A stretch of 64,000 nt of DNA from Stagonosporopsis chrysanthemi (GCA_022560025.1 JAFISE010000011.1:1-64000), one strand, 5' to 3'; counted from the stretch's first letter, positions 1 through 11,600 are shown. Program-made: numbers and translations. Notes: generated from the sequence alone by a model not told the origin.

Positions 1-1380
1 TTATAGATATTTATTATATACTTATAAAGATATAGCTGCAGGCTATTATTATTATAATTAATCTATTGCCTTAATAATTTAAGAGGTTTTTAGTAACCTA
101 GTAGAACTTACTAGCAAGCAAACACCTGTTAGTTATTTAAGATATAAAAACAAAGTAGAATTCTATATATAATATATATAAATATATAGTTACGCTTTAG
201 CTATATATTAATAAATAGCGTAAGTAAGAAGTCTAGCTAAAAGGCACAAGTTTTAGAGCTAATTAAGATACTGCTAAGGTAGATTTTAAAGACTTTAAAA
301 AACTCTGCCTTAAAGCATCTAAGTAGTACTATCTTTAGGTAATTATATAAATACTAAAAAACCTTAAGGTAGTAACAAGCTATCTAAGTAAAAACTACAA
401 GCCTTATATTCTATATATTTAGCTTATATATAGACGCCTTTTTAATTTCTTAGAAGATATAACTAGCAAGCTTAGAGACAATACTAACAGTGTTAACAAT
501 AATAAGTAGCTAGACGTTGTTTAGGCTGCAGTAGATAAAAGTTGTGCAAAGTTGTTAAAATACTATATAAGAATAAGTAGAGATTAAAGATTCTTTTTTA
601 ATTATATAACAATTCTAGACTCTATACAAAAGCTAACTACTTATAAAGTACTATTATTATAGTTTATTATTATAGCTATATACTAACAAGATCTAGAATA
701 AGTTAGAAGAAGTTTATTATAAGTATACTTACTATTAAGAATTTCTAGACTATCTAGACTGCTATAATAGTACTAAGACTAGAAGTAATAGCTTAGTCTC
801 TAACACTATTCTAAAGCAATTATTAGAAAGTAAATAGTTTTATAAGCTAGCTATACTAATTTAATTACAGTTAGCAAGCTTTTTTATATATAGTTAAAGT
901 TTAACATTTAATATAGATAAGAATACAGGCCTAACTAGATTTAAAAGAGAGTCCTATCTAAGTATACTCTGTATTCTATTAGGCAACAGCTTTAATATCT
1001 TAAAGTAGTAGAAGTTAAATAAAGCTTCTTATCTTTATCTTGCACAAGTTGTAAAAGATATTCTAGTAGTACCTATCTTACAAGTAGAAGTAGAGCAAGT
1101 ATTTAATACTGCTAGAGATATGCTTAGAGATTACAGGCACAGACTTTCTACCTAAGCTATCTAAGAGATTATAATCTTAAAGGATTTAATATTCTTAGAA
1201 GCTATAGTAGAAGATAACACTCTACTTTATAATAAAGTAGATAATCTTCTTAAGTTACTTACCTGTGTTAAGCTAGTAGGTAAGATTAGAATTAATATTA
1301 AGAGCAAAACAAATAAAGATATTAAAGAAGTTAGCCTATCTACTTTTTTATAAAAGAAACAGCAGCTATAGAAAAAAGTA
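1..1380 (+). pseudogene. hAT-family transposase remnant
   Basis: Reading the plus strand from about 640 to 1270 through its stop codons gives a recognisable hAT transposase carboxyl half. A segment near 710-840 reads KLEEVYYKYTYY and continues in the style of the region before the dimerisation domain. From about 1000 it reads ILK**KLNKASYLYLAQVVKDIL, where the two stops stand where hAT proteins have WW. This is followed by VEQVFNTARDMLRDYRHRLST, the signature of the hAT carboxyl-terminal dimerisation region. Almost all the stops are TAG or TAA. The amino-terminal part toward the window edge is too eroded to read and may be cut by the edge. No terminal inverted repeats or 8-bp target duplication could be assigned. 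The element must be immobile. Confidence 0.8.
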
Positions 1381-1567
1381 AAGCCTAGGTAATTTAGAAA
1401 GTAGCTATTATTAATAACTATAATAACTAGTTATTTAACACGTAGAAAATCTAAACTAAAATTACTAAACTTAATAATAAAATTATACAACTATTCTAAA
1501 TTAAGAAATATAGTTAAGCTACTATACTATAATTATATTAGCGTAGATATAACTCTACTAAGTACTC

Positions 1568-1757
1568 TAAACCTAACTTTAACTTAGGTCTGTATAACTT
1601 AACTTCTACCTCTACCTACGCTAGAAGTACCTTTACCTAACCTCTACTCTTAGCCTGTGCAACCTCTACTCTACTACTACCCCTAGGTCTGTGCAACCTT
1701 GACTTTACCTTTACTTACTACTTAGTACTCTGCACTTATTTACTAGCCTAGTTTAAG
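1568..1757. repeat. direct repeat A (about 190 bp)
   Basis: A pyrimidine-rich stretch of short CTA/CCTA words on the plus strand. It aligns along its length with 2467-2655 in the same orientation, sharing blocks such as CTCTACTCTTAGCCT and AACTTCTACCT at the same spacing. The two copies flank the gypsy LTR fragment at 1757-2139 and differ mostly by C/T and G/A changes, as expected after RIP. Its origin is unknown. It could be the subterminal part of an unrecognised element. Confidence 0.6.
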
Positions 1758-2139
1758 TATAATATAGACTCTAGCTGCGCTTATATAAATAACTAAACAA
1801 AACTATAGTAATAATATTATAAGGCTATTACTAGCTAAAACAAGTTTTAAAGTATAATATAATAATATAAAATACTAAAAAAGTTTAAAAAGTATAAGTA
1901 TCTACTATAAAGTATAAAGAAGTACTAAGATAAACTATAGAACTAGATTTTTATTTCTATAGGTCTTATATAAAAAGATACTTTAAAACTATCTATTAAA
2001 ACTTTATAGAAGCTTTTCTTTTTATACCTAGAAGCTTAGAGAAGACTATACTAAAAAGTAGTTAGAAGACAGATCTAAGTTAGGTAGAAATTAAGTAGTA
2101 TAAAGTAGGCTTTTAAGAACTAAGCTTGTTCTTATAATA
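1757..2139 (-). mobile_element. truncated Ty3/gypsy fragment: one LTR plus about 100 bp of 5' leader
   Basis: About 1863-2139 matches the 280-bp LTRs at 4798-5077 and 11754-12033, including the shared blocks CCTAGAAGCTTAG and AGACAGATCTAAGT and the end near CTTGTTCTTATA. The stretch before it (about 1757-1862) matches the sequence just inside the right LTR of the complete element (about 11650-11753), for example CTAGCTGCGCTT. It is therefore the 5' LTR and start of the leader of a second member of the same family, also on the minus strand, with everything downstream missing. It is more heavily mutated than the nested element, consistent with greater age or more cycles of RIP. Confidence 0.7.
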
Positions 2140-2181
2140 TAGATAAAAAGAGCTTTTTAATTAGAATAAGCTAGTATATAA

Positions 2182-2243
2182 GTAGAAGTTAGGTAAGAGT
2201 TAGAGTAATATATAATAGTACTTGACTCTTACCTAACTTCTAC
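2182..2243. repeat. perfect 19-bp inverted repeat
   Basis: Arms at 2182-2200 and 2225-2243 are exact reverse complements, separated by 24 bases rich in A and T. Perfect arms inside a heavily mutated block suggest either a young small inverted-repeat element or a surviving terminal repeat. The same word occurs again, altered, near 2266-2280. Confidence 0.7.
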
Positions 2244-2466
2244 CTGTACTAAGTTAATACTAAGTAAGTAGAAGTTAAGTTGTCTCTACTTAAAGTTAAA
2301 GTAGAGTAGAGATTATACTAATATTATAAAAGATTTTATCTTGTAGTAAGAGAGCTAATTATTACTACCTATTATTATATACTATAGTAAGCTTACTTTA
2401 ACAGAGTTATTCTATAGTAAGACAAGCTATTTATTATAACTTAAAATTATATACTCTAGTAGGTAC

Positions 2467-2655
2467 TTCTAACCTAATTCTAACCTAGGTCTGTACAAAC
2501 TAACTTCTACCTTTACCTATACAGCTATACTAAAGGTACTTCTACTTAATCTCTACTCTTAGCCTATACAACTTTAACTTAACTACTACTTTAAAGTCTA
2601 AGCAACTCTAATCTAACCTCTACTTACTACTAAGTACTCTAAATCTATTTGCTAG
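2467..2655. repeat. direct repeat B (about 190 bp)
   Basis: Second copy of the pyrimidine-rich repeat described at 1568-1757, same orientation. It ends within about 10 bases of the point where the left pogo copy begins abruptly inside its DDE region, so this junction may mark the truncation or the insertion that caused it. Confidence 0.6.
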
Positions 2656-2664
2656 CTTAAATAA

Positions 2665-4310
2665 AGTACTAGAAAGAACAAAATGTATCTTTAGTAGGCA
2701 TTAATATAAATAAAAAAAAGTTAAGTATACTTAGTAAAATAGCTTATAAAAATAAGTAAGCCTATTAGCTACTATCTATATAGATAGTACTATACTATCT
2801 TTTAGTATTATATTTGTGTCTAAAAACTCTACAATCTAGAGTTATTAAGTAGCTAATTTTAAGGTAAGAATATACTATATTTATATAGCTTCTTTGCCTA
2901 TAGGCTTAACAAATAATAATATTAGATTAGCCTAGCTTAAGCAGGTATTTAACTATTATACTAAGGCAAAGGCGTGTAGAAGCTATAAGCTTTTAATAGT
3001 AGATAGCTATAGGAGCTACTTAATACAAGACTTTATTAACTACTCTAATTAGAATTAGATTATACTAGCTGTATTGCTACCTTATAGTACCTAGATACTA
3101 TAGCTATTAAATATAGTTTACTTTAAGCCTTTCTCTTCTATATACACTTCTAAGCTAGATAACTACCTCTAGAAGACTTAAGGCCTATTACTATTAATAA
3201 AAGCTAACTTTTTTAGCCTATTATAGCCTGCCTAAGTATATACGTTTAAAGATAAGCTTATATAAAACGCCTTTACTGCTATAAGAATAGACTTACTAAA
3301 CTCTAATATTATACTTAATAGATTCTGCTATATAATACCTATAAGCTTAGGCTTAGTTACTTCTAGTTCTACTGCCTATTTTATAAAAGATTAGCTATAA
3401 GCTTTTACTATACTGTATACAGAAATAAAGAATCTACACAGTATAAGTATATAGAAGCTTAGCTAAACTATTATTAGGCTCTTAGCTGTTAGGCCCTAGC
3501 TATTAGACCTTAGCTAGGCTAATAGTAACAATATAGTACTACTCTAAGCCTATACTTACAGCTTGTAAGTACTGTTAACTTTTTTAGTGCTTATTTAGCT
3601 TAGCAGCTTAGGCTAGGTTTTAATAACTATCTACTATCTATTAACTTAGGTAGAGCTTCTTTACAGTAAACTTAATAGCCTAAGGTAGAAGCTATACCTA
3701 AAGTAAAAGTAGTAAAAGCAACCTAGTAAGTAATTAGACTTATAGTAGTATTAGAAGTACTAAAGCAGAGTAATAGTATAGTCTTCTTAGTTTATTTAGG
3801 AGGCACAGGTTTAGATAGTAGTTACTAAGCAAGAAAAGAAAGAAGAAGAGCAGAGAAAGGCAGAGATAAAGAAGTTAGCAGCTGCTAATAAGCTATACAA
3901 AGTAAAAATTAAAGAGAAAAAGTATTAAAAGTAAGTAAAAGAAAAAAAAAAGTGTACAAAGACAAAGGTAGAAGAATATTAAGCAATAAACGCTTAGAAA
4001 GCTGCCTAAGCTGCTGCTAAACAGGCTAACAATACTATAAAAGCTTTATAATTATTCTAAAGAAGCAAGACTACAACCTTAAAAGCTTCTATAGTTAAAC
4101 TAAAGTCTATATATTATAGTGTAAGTGCTTGTAGTTACTTAAAGCCTGCAATGCTTCTTTTAGCTACTTATACTTATACTACCTATAGCAGCTATATAGC
4201 TACGTTATATAAATAGATTATATAATAAAATTTAATTATATAAGCCTATAGAATACTCTACTAAGATATTCTGCAATAATAACTATTATATATAGCTCTA
4301 TAGCCTTGTT
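2665..4310 (+). pseudogene. pogo/Fot1-type DDE transposase, left copy, 5'-truncated
   Basis: The plus-strand frame near 2930-3130 decodes through RIP stops to a DDE1 catalytic segment: VFNYYTKAKACRSYKLLIVD, then SYRSYLIQDFINY, then ILAVLLPYST and a phrase in the place of the family's LQPLDVGVF. The Asp of LLIVD is the expected second catalytic acid. A Lys/Glu/Ala-rich tail around 3830-4010 matches the basic carboxyl tail of such proteins. The copy begins at about 2665, so the CENP-B-type helix-turn-helix half seen in the right copy is missing. It is interrupted by a roughly 159-bp insertion at 3472-3630. Apart from that insertion it is collinear, in inverted orientation, with the right copy. 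Confidence 0.8.
3466..3630. mobile_element. small MITE-like insertion in the left pogo copy
   Basis: Comparison of the two inverted pogo copies shows about 159 bases here that the right copy lacks (its uninterrupted equivalent is near 12340-12385). The extra segment is bounded by the direct repeat AACTAT at 3466-3471 and 3625-3630, which looks like a target-site duplication. Its ends carry weakly inverted words related to TTAGGCT. No coding capacity is visible. The length, the flanking duplication and the clean absence from the sister copy support a non-autonomous insertion, but the family is unknown. Confidence 0.55.
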
Positions 4311-4797
4311 TTTATAGTAGGCTCTAGAGCTTAAAGTTATTATTAAGTAACTTTAATTATTAAGTGCACAGATATATTACTATATCTATACACTTAATAC
4401 ACAGATTTAACTAATATATAGTTTAACACTTTTAATAGCTAATATAAATAAGGTTGTAAAGCTATATATAATAGTTATTATTATAAGATATTTAGTATAG
4501 TATTCTATAAACTTATATAATAAAGTTTTTATATAAAAGTTATCTATATAAAGTAGTAGTACAGCTACTATAGGTAGTATATATATAAGCTAGTAAAAAA
4601 AGTGTTGCAAGCTTTAAGTAACTATAAGTACTTATAGTATAATATATAGGCTTTAGTTTAACTATAAAAGCTTTTAAGATTATAGTCTTACTTTTTTAGA
4701 ACTATTATATAGCTTTTACAGCATTGTTAGCTTGTTTAGCAGTAGCTCTAGTAGCTTTCTAGGCGTTTATTACTTAATGTTCTTTTACCTTTATTTG

Positions 4798-5077
4798 TAA
4801 CAACACAGAATACTAAAGGGGTCTAAATTGCATAGGTATCTGCTATAAGGTGTATAGGAGCACTAGGATAAACTGCAGGACTAGATCTCTATTCCTATAG
4901 GTCTTGTACAAAAGAATACTTTAAAACTATCTATTTAAACTCTATAGAGGCTTTCTCTCTTATACCTAGAAGCTTAGGGAAGACTGTACTAAGAAGCAGT
5001 TAGAAGACAGATCTAAGTTAGGTAGTTGTTAGGTAATGTAAGATAGGCTTAAAGAACTTAGCTTGTTCTTACATTAC
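4798..5077 (-). repeat. 3' LTR of the gypsy element
   Basis: 280 bases aligning end to end with 11754-12033. Differences are mostly transitions (for example ACATTAC here against ATATTAT there at the outer element end). A purine tract in element orientation abuts it at 5078-5088, which identifies this copy as the downstream LTR. Confidence 0.88.
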
Positions 5078-5088
5078 TCCCCTTCTTG
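5078..5088 (-). other. polypurine tract of the gypsy element
   Basis: In element orientation the bases just before the 3' LTR read CAAGAAGGGGA. A purine run at this exact place is the primer for plus-strand DNA synthesis in LTR retroelements. It also fixes the element's direction independently of the protein evidence. Confidence 0.7.
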
Positions 5089-5219
5089 TAGGCAGATTGT
5101 CCCTAATTTTACAAAATTATAAGGAAAATTCTTGTGCTATAAAGGTTTAAACTTTAGGAAGGTGTAAAATATATCTAACTCTTATCTGTTCTAAGACTCT
5201 AGTCTTTCTTTACTATTGT

Positions 5220-5660
5220 TAACTTCTATTTAGGTTTTGCTGTACAACCTATGTTAGCTACTCTGCACTTATCTGTCCTAGGCAAGCTTTCTAGTAATAA
5301 TAACTAGGCAAATTAGATTGTTACTAGGCTTATATCTGTTGTAAGAGCCTGCGCTAACAGGGTAGCTTTTACTAACATTGTAGTAACTGTAGAAACGCGT
5401 TTAATCTACTCTCTAATTAGGTTAAATTGCTTACAGCGTGCTTCTTAAGTAAACAACGTGTGCTCTGCCTGTTTCTGTTCTCTAACAGACACTAATTCTT
5501 GCTGCAAGTACTTTAAATAACTTTATCTAATTGCTGCTAACTATTGCTAGGCTTGTTTTTTAGTTACTATACTAATACCTGTCTCTTCTAGCGCTCTTGC
5601 AGTAGCCTATTAGGTTATCTGCCTTTGTTTAATTTAGGCCTTTGTGCAGGGAAATGCAGT
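5220..5660 (-). pseudogene. extra eroded frame of the gypsy element, sense to pol
   Basis: Between chromodomain and 3' LTR the minus strand decodes, with only TAG/TAA interruptions, to a Gln/Leu/Glu-rich sequence. Examples are RALEETGISIVTKKQA, KYLQQELVSVREQKQAEHTL and IKRVSTVTTMLVKATLLAQA. The composition suggests coiled coil. I recognise no domain. It could be a separate accessory protein of the element, a captured host fragment, or a chance frame in TA-rich DNA. The even spread of stops at former Gln codons makes a true former reading frame more likely than chance. Confidence 0.45.
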
Positions 5661-5843
5661 AGTGTACACCTTTAACAAAGCATTGTTATTAAAGTGTACT
5701 TATTACACACTTTAGAATAAGAAGTATTGTCTAGTTTAATTACTATTACTCTTTTTCTATTAGTCCTTAGGCTAACTTTTAAATAGGTGCTAATTTACGT
5801 TAGACCTAAGTATAATACTTTTTAGAGTAACCTTGTTGTGTAA

Positions 5844-6290
5844 GAAGAGGCTACAGCAGAGAAAAGTAGAGAGTTAAGAGAGCTAGAGGCAACAGCTGTA
5901 TAGGCTGTTTGTAAGACTGCTTAGGATAACCTCTATTAGTTAGCCTATGCCTTGGCAAGTATAGTGCAGGTAGCAACTGCGCAGCTTAAAGAGGTGTTAG
6001 CTGCTAACGTGTTACTCTATTAGTACTACGTCTAGCCTGTTACTAATTAGGCCTTAATAGAGGCAATAAGGGCGCTTACTGCGCAGGTAAGGTCTCTGCA
6101 GGATAAAGTAGCAGAGCTTAGGCAGGCTGTAGTATCTTTGCAGGCTCTAGTAGTTAAGGCTCTACAGCAGAGCACTAGGGGCAAGGGTCCTAAGTAAACT
6201 GTATCTAAAAAGGCTTAGCTTCCTTTAGATACTTCTATAGTAGACGCTAAGGAGGAGATAAGTAACGTTAGTAAGGCTCTAGCTTAATTA
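5844..6290 (+). pseudogene. extra eroded frame antisense to the gypsy pol
   Basis: On the strand opposite to pol, codons from 5844 to about 6290 read as an Ala/Leu/Val/Gln-rich protein broken by only about a dozen TAG/TAA codons. Pieces include REKSRELRELEATAV-like words, VQVATAQLKEVLAANVLLY, RALTAQVRSLQDKVAELRQ and VVSLQALVVKALQQSTRGKG. Heptad-like Leu/Val spacing suggests a coiled coil. The frame is converging on or diverging from the minus-strand frame at 5220-5660, depending on the true ends. Antisense ORFs between pol and the 3' LTR are known in some plant Ty3/gypsy lineages. I cannot say whether this fungal family is known to have one. Confidence 0.5.
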
Positions 6291-6489
6291 CTACTTGTAT
6301 AGTAGGGTAGACGTTTTCCTTTGTTACTTAGCTAGGTTAGTAAGTATTTAGAGTAGTCTAGATTTTCTTTGTCTTTTAAATTTATAACGTGCTTACTTAA
6401 ACTGTTACTAGCTGTTTTCTTCCTAGGATTTAATCTAATTTAGTAACTGCTTTAAAAGACCTAGTAATTATAGATACTTATTATAAAAC

Positions 6490-9400
6490 ACTCTTAGCTT
6501 GTAAGGAGCGTTCTTAAAGTTTTCTGCTAGGTACTAGGTAGGGTTAAGGTTGTGTCCTAGCTAACTTACATAGTACTTTAAGCGTTGTTAGACTAGCTTA
6601 CTTGCAAGTATCTTGTATACTTCCTATTCCTTAACTCCTTAAATTAAGATACCTAAAGGTTTTAGAGCTTTCTGTCTAGGCAGAGGGTCTGCTAGGTCTT
6701 TATAGAGTATATCTAGGGTAAAGACGTTGTAAATTTGTAAACTAGAAGGAAGTTTTAAATACTATAAATAACTAACTTGCTTAAGAACTTTAAACAGACC
6801 TTCCTATAGGTTAGATAGCTTTTAGCTAGGACGCTTAACAGCTAAGTTCTTAGTTAACAAGTATACCTTATTACCTACTGCTTAGTTAACTAGACTGTAG
6901 TGCTTGTCCTTAGTAGCTTTTATTTGCAGCTGCGCTTTTTCTATATTCTCTTTAGCTACCTTCTAAGCTTAGTGCATATAAGTTGCTAGAGCAAGTGTAT
7001 CCTAGTAGTTTAGGTTGTTACAAGAGGTTATATCTGTATTAGGTCTATTCTACTGCTAGCTCTGTCTAGGTTTGCTTCTAAACAATACTTAATAGAAAGT
7101 TATTTTAATACTAGAATAAGGTAAGGTAAGCTGTACGTAGTTAATAAGCAGCAGCAATTTAGACTAGTTATCTTAATAGTACGTTACAAATAGTTATAGC
7201 TGCTAGTTAATATACTTGTTTATAATCTCTGTTTAGCTGTTAGTTTCTTTATAGTAGGTAGTAGAAAGCTTAACTTTAACACTAATAATCTAACAGAACT
7301 TAGACTAAAAACAGGACACAAACTAAGGTCTACAATTAGATACTATTAATTTAAAGGTATAACTAAAACAATAGACTTATTAGATAAATAAGAAAGCTAT
7401 CTTTTGTACAGTTATAGTCTTGTAGCACAGGATAGTAATTGCTTGCTTTGTTAAACAGTTAATAATAACAAGTATCTAATTGTATCTAGCTTTGTCCTTT
7501 AGAAAATCTTTAAAATCTATGCACAGGTACTGCATAGGTTAATTAGAGATAGGCAACAGGTGCAGGTACCTGCAGAGTTAGGTCTGTTTTAAATAACTAT
7601 AGCAATAAAGGATATAATTTTGCATATATTGTTTACAGCTAGCACCTATGCCTTGCTAGTAATACTATTAAGATAGTAGCTAGTAGGTTTTCTTTGCACT
7701 TAGGTAAGCAGTAGATACTTAGTTATAAGCTTCTTAGATAAGGCGCGTGTACAACAAGGAGTCTAAAGCTATATACAACTAATCTTAATATAAAAGCAGA
7801 CTGTTATAGATCTAATAACTAGAAGCTAGAGATTTTTACTCTTTTTTAAAGGCCTAGCAATTGTATTGCAGTATAGCTTTAATTAGTTCTAAAGAGTCTA
7901 ACTGCATCTCTAGCTGCAAGGTGCAGATAGCGTATACTAAAGAATACAAAAAATAGACTTAGGCAAAATTAAAGTTAATATAGTTGTAAAGTTGTTAGGG
8001 ACCTAAAATTACTTAGGAGCAATTATCCTCCTAAGCTGTCTTAAAGTTAGCTAGGTCTTGCTCTTTTTAACTAAGGATATTAGCCTTCTTGTTGTTCTTC
8101 CTTAGGGTGTACTTAATTTAGAAGTTAAACAGAGTAAGTGCCTCTGCCTACCTAGCTTGTTAGGTATTTAAGACTTTAGTAGTTATAAAATATTCTAGAG
8201 AACAGTAGTTAGAGTAGATATAGATTTAATTTAACGTAGACGTTAGCTTAGCTTTCTACTTGTTAAAGGCCTAGAGGATAGCAAAGAGCTCTTTGTTATA
8301 GATCTCCTAGTTAAGCTCTAAACTTAATAGAGAACAGCTATAGAATACTGTAAGGTACTAGCAGTTGTCTGCGTATTTCTAAAACATAACACTAGCTACT
8401 ACTCTATCTAATGTGTTAGTCTTAAGCTTTGTTTTAAGGTCTAGGTTAAAGTAGCATAGAGTTAAGATAGCTAACAGGCTCTGTTTAAGCTTTTTAAAGC
8501 TAGCCTAGCAGTCTAGAGTCTATTTAAAGGCTTTTAACAGACTCTGCAACACAATTAAAGGTTTTACTACCTAAGAGAACTTAGGCACAAATTATTAATA
8601 GAAACTAGTAAAACCTAGAAATAATTTTACACCTGTTATAGTTAAAGGTAGCTTCTAGTCTGCTAAAACCTATACCTTCTTAAGATCTACCTTAATACCT
8701 TTGTTTGTAAGGATGTACCTAAGGTACTAAGTGTAAGTTATATAGAATTTACTTTTCTTAATATTAACTTACAGGCCTGCAGAGCAAAGACGTTCTAGAA
8801 CCTTTTTAACGTGTGTCTAGTAAGTCTAAGCGTCTTTAGAGTAGATAAGGATATTGTCTAGGTAAGTAATATAGAAGTTATCTAAGTAGTCAATTAGAAT
8901 ATTGTTTATATAGCGTTAGTACGTAGCAGGGCTATTACATAAACTAAATAGTAAGACCTTGTACTTGTATGTGCTGTAACACGTCTAGAACGTAGTATAC
9001 TCTTTAGAGGCAAGATCTATATAGATTTAGTTAAAAGCTAATTAAATATTAAACTTTGTAAATATCTTTGCCTTAGATAGTTAGGCAAGCAGCTTATCTA
9101 TACGTAGTATTAGATAAAAGTCTTTACAAGTTAAATTGTTTAATTTGCAATAGTTTACACAGATATACAGGCTTCTATTTAGTTTTTGTATATATAGTAC
9201 TAGTAATGCAAATAGACTTTAGCTGTGTTTAATCTAACTATGTTAGAGTTAATTCTGCACAAACTTCTTAGTTGCCTTAAGTTCTTTAAGGTTCTGTTTG
9301 TACAAGGGGGAGTAATAGTTTAGCAAAGGTTCTTCTAAAACAATCCTGTAGTTGTAAAAGCAGTGTTCTAGAAGGCTTTTAGCTTCTGCCTTACTAAATA

Positions 9401-9700
9401 TATTAGCATACTAAGAGTATTAGGCTAGTAAGTATTCCTAGATTAGTTAGGCGTTTTTAGAGTTATCTTAGTTGCGCTTCTCTTCTATAATATAAGTAAT
9501 CTTGTACAGATTAGTTGTAAAGAACTTGTTTTGCAGTTTCTTTATTAAGAAGTAGAAAGCGTTAGCTAAGAGCACAGTAATAGTAGCAACCTTAGTTAAA
9601 GCAGTTACAAGAGTGTTTACTGCCTTGTTAAGTAGCACTAGGGGTTGCAAACAAAACTTAGGCAACTTTAATATGCTTTTTATGCGTTAAATAGTTGTAC
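6490..9700 (-). pseudogene. gypsy pol remnant: RT, RNase H region, integrase, chromodomain
   Basis: Reverse transcriptase is clear. The frame at 8829-8876 reads FYITYLDNILIYSKDA, where the catalytic YLDD has become YLDN (codon at 8853-8855). Upstream pieces read FVQN, LFALLVLYIQKLN and FTKFNI, and downstream THVKKVLERLCSAGL. Integrase shows YLCIDFKDF, INCLTKQAITI, the position of the family's DRG as NCR, and a carboxyl stretch AVGNKVYLLTKNLA. The chromodomain follows as E*EVYKILASKLV and YYVS*LGHNLNPT*Y. The stops stand at expected Gln or Trp positions. The longest open piece is 65 codons at 9468-9665, just upstream of RT. Confidence 0.88.
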
Positions 9701-10299
9701 TAAGGCTGTGTTGTTGCTAATACTCTTCTTGTTCTTATAGAGTATCTTATTGCTCTACGTTCTGTTAGGCTTTGCCTTCTCTAAAGAGTTGTTGTAAAGT
9801 TATTAATAGAAGCAGTGCAGGATTGTATAATTAAGGGTATTTAGCAGGCTATATTAACTAAGACCTATCTGTATTAAGTTGCAGCTTAAAGCACTTAAGC
9901 TATTTAATTCTAATAATGCAACTCTGCAATCTAAAGTCTACAATAATAAAAAGGCAGTTGTACACCTTCTAGCTGTTAACTATAAGGTATAACTGTATAT
10001 ACTAGGTTACAAGGGAGGTAATTTAATCCTAGAAACCTTTAACCTAGACTAAGAAAGGTAGTTTTTAGATAGGTTTATAAAGTAAAGTAGAGATAGAATA
10101 TACAATATTAGAGTTTAAAAACAAAAATCCTTAGGCACTAGTATTAACTAAGGAGCAGAGTTAAACACTAAGCCCTTAGTTACAAAGAATAGTAGAAGTA
10201 AAGAAATAAGGTCTACTAAACAAATAAGACAGTAAGAGATTAGATAGATTATATTAGTTTAGGCCTAGGTAGAGTAATCTTCCTAGGTAAGACTATTTC

Positions 10300-11600
10300 C
10301 TATAGAGATTGTATTAGTCTTGTTAAAGTCTTCTTTAGCGTTAATAAAGTCTTTTTGTTCTACCTTAATTTTGCGTATATAGAGTACTGTACAATCCTTA
10401 GTAAAGTGTTCTAGCTTCCTGCAGTTGTAGCAAGCTTTTAGAGTTATATCCTTTACAGGTACAGGTATGTTAGAGGGTTAGTAGAGTATAAGAGTACTCT
10501 AGGCAAAGTAAGTAGATTAGCTAAGAGAAGAGTAATCTTGTTAACCTGTTGTAACAGAACTCTGTTTTGCATCTAACTAAGGTGTTCTTATTAATCTTAG
10601 GGGTTGCAAAACAGCATAGGTTAGCATAGTAGAGTTGTTCCTCTTTTCTATATTGTAGGCAGTTAAGTATTCTACTATTTAAGAGAAGGAATTATGCTAT
10701 TACTGCTTAAAGCCTAGATTAAGTACTTAAATGCTTAGAGAGATCTTAGTCTATATATAGTAAAACTATTCTAATTAAGGTACCTTTTCTTTAATAGCTG
10801 CACTAAGGAAGCAGCTCTTAAAAGCAGAGAAAGCTTCTAATTTCTCTATTTAGAGTTAATTAAAGGCTGCTTAGCTTTCTGCCTGCTTGTTCTTAGTAAC
10901 AAAGTATGTCTTAAAGAGCGTAATTATCTCTTCTGCAGTATAAAAACAATCTGTCTTATTGTTAGAGAGGTACTAAGGTTCTAAGTATTCTTTAGCTAAT
11001 CTAGAGGTATAACCCTAGACAAGGGCTATACGCGCATATACACTCTAATAGTAGTCTGTATTAATCTTAAGTTAGTCTTAAATAGAGGCACGCTATTGCT
11101 AAAAGGTAAGGTTACTTCTATTTGTAAGAACCTTAATATTAGGGGTCCTTTTAGAGAGCTTCTTGCGTACTATAAGTACTAAGCTAGCTTTAGATAGCTG
11201 CCTTATAGTAGATTAATACAGTACACTTATTAGTAGTGTTTCTGTTATAGGTAGGGGGCAATCTGCTAGAGCAAGGCTAGCATGCAACTAAGCAAGTTCC
11301 TGCTGTAGTTAGGCTATCTCTTCTAAGGGATTGTAGTAGGATAGCTCTAAATTAGATCTGTTATTAGCAGGGGACAGTTGTGCTAATGCAGGGCCCTAAG
11401 GGCGTCTAGCCCCTAATTAGTTCTAGGACTAAGTAGTAGGTCCTGTAGTAGTACCTAACATTAGAGTTGTATCTAAATTAGGTAGGTTATTAATAGTCTC
11501 TAAGTGTCTATCTTAGCGCAATCTAACGCAGCTTTTCTAAAGTTAATCCTAGAGCAGTAAGTTGCAGGAAGTTCTAAACCTATAAGCTTTAGTTGTTAGG
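10300..11600 (-). pseudogene. gypsy gag remnant with intact CCHC zinc knuckle
   Basis: On the minus strand at about 10385-10438 the sequence reads KACYNCRKLEHFTKDCTVL, a complete C-X2-C-X4-H-X4-C nucleocapsid knuckle with no stop. The rest of gag toward 11600 is eroded and has no recognisable long frame. Survival of the knuckle in a heavily mutated copy is probably chance, because its codons contain few mutable CpA sites. Confidence 0.75.

Noticed and set aside
1540..2655. CRISPR-like or satellite array
   Set aside because: The repeated CTA/CCTA words are two long direct copies of one pyrimidine-rich segment, not regularly spaced units, and CRISPR does not occur in fungi.
9468..9665. 65-codon frame as an independent small gene
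   Set aside because: It is a surviving open piece of the gypsy polyprotein just upstream of reverse transcriptase, in the same frame as decoded pol.
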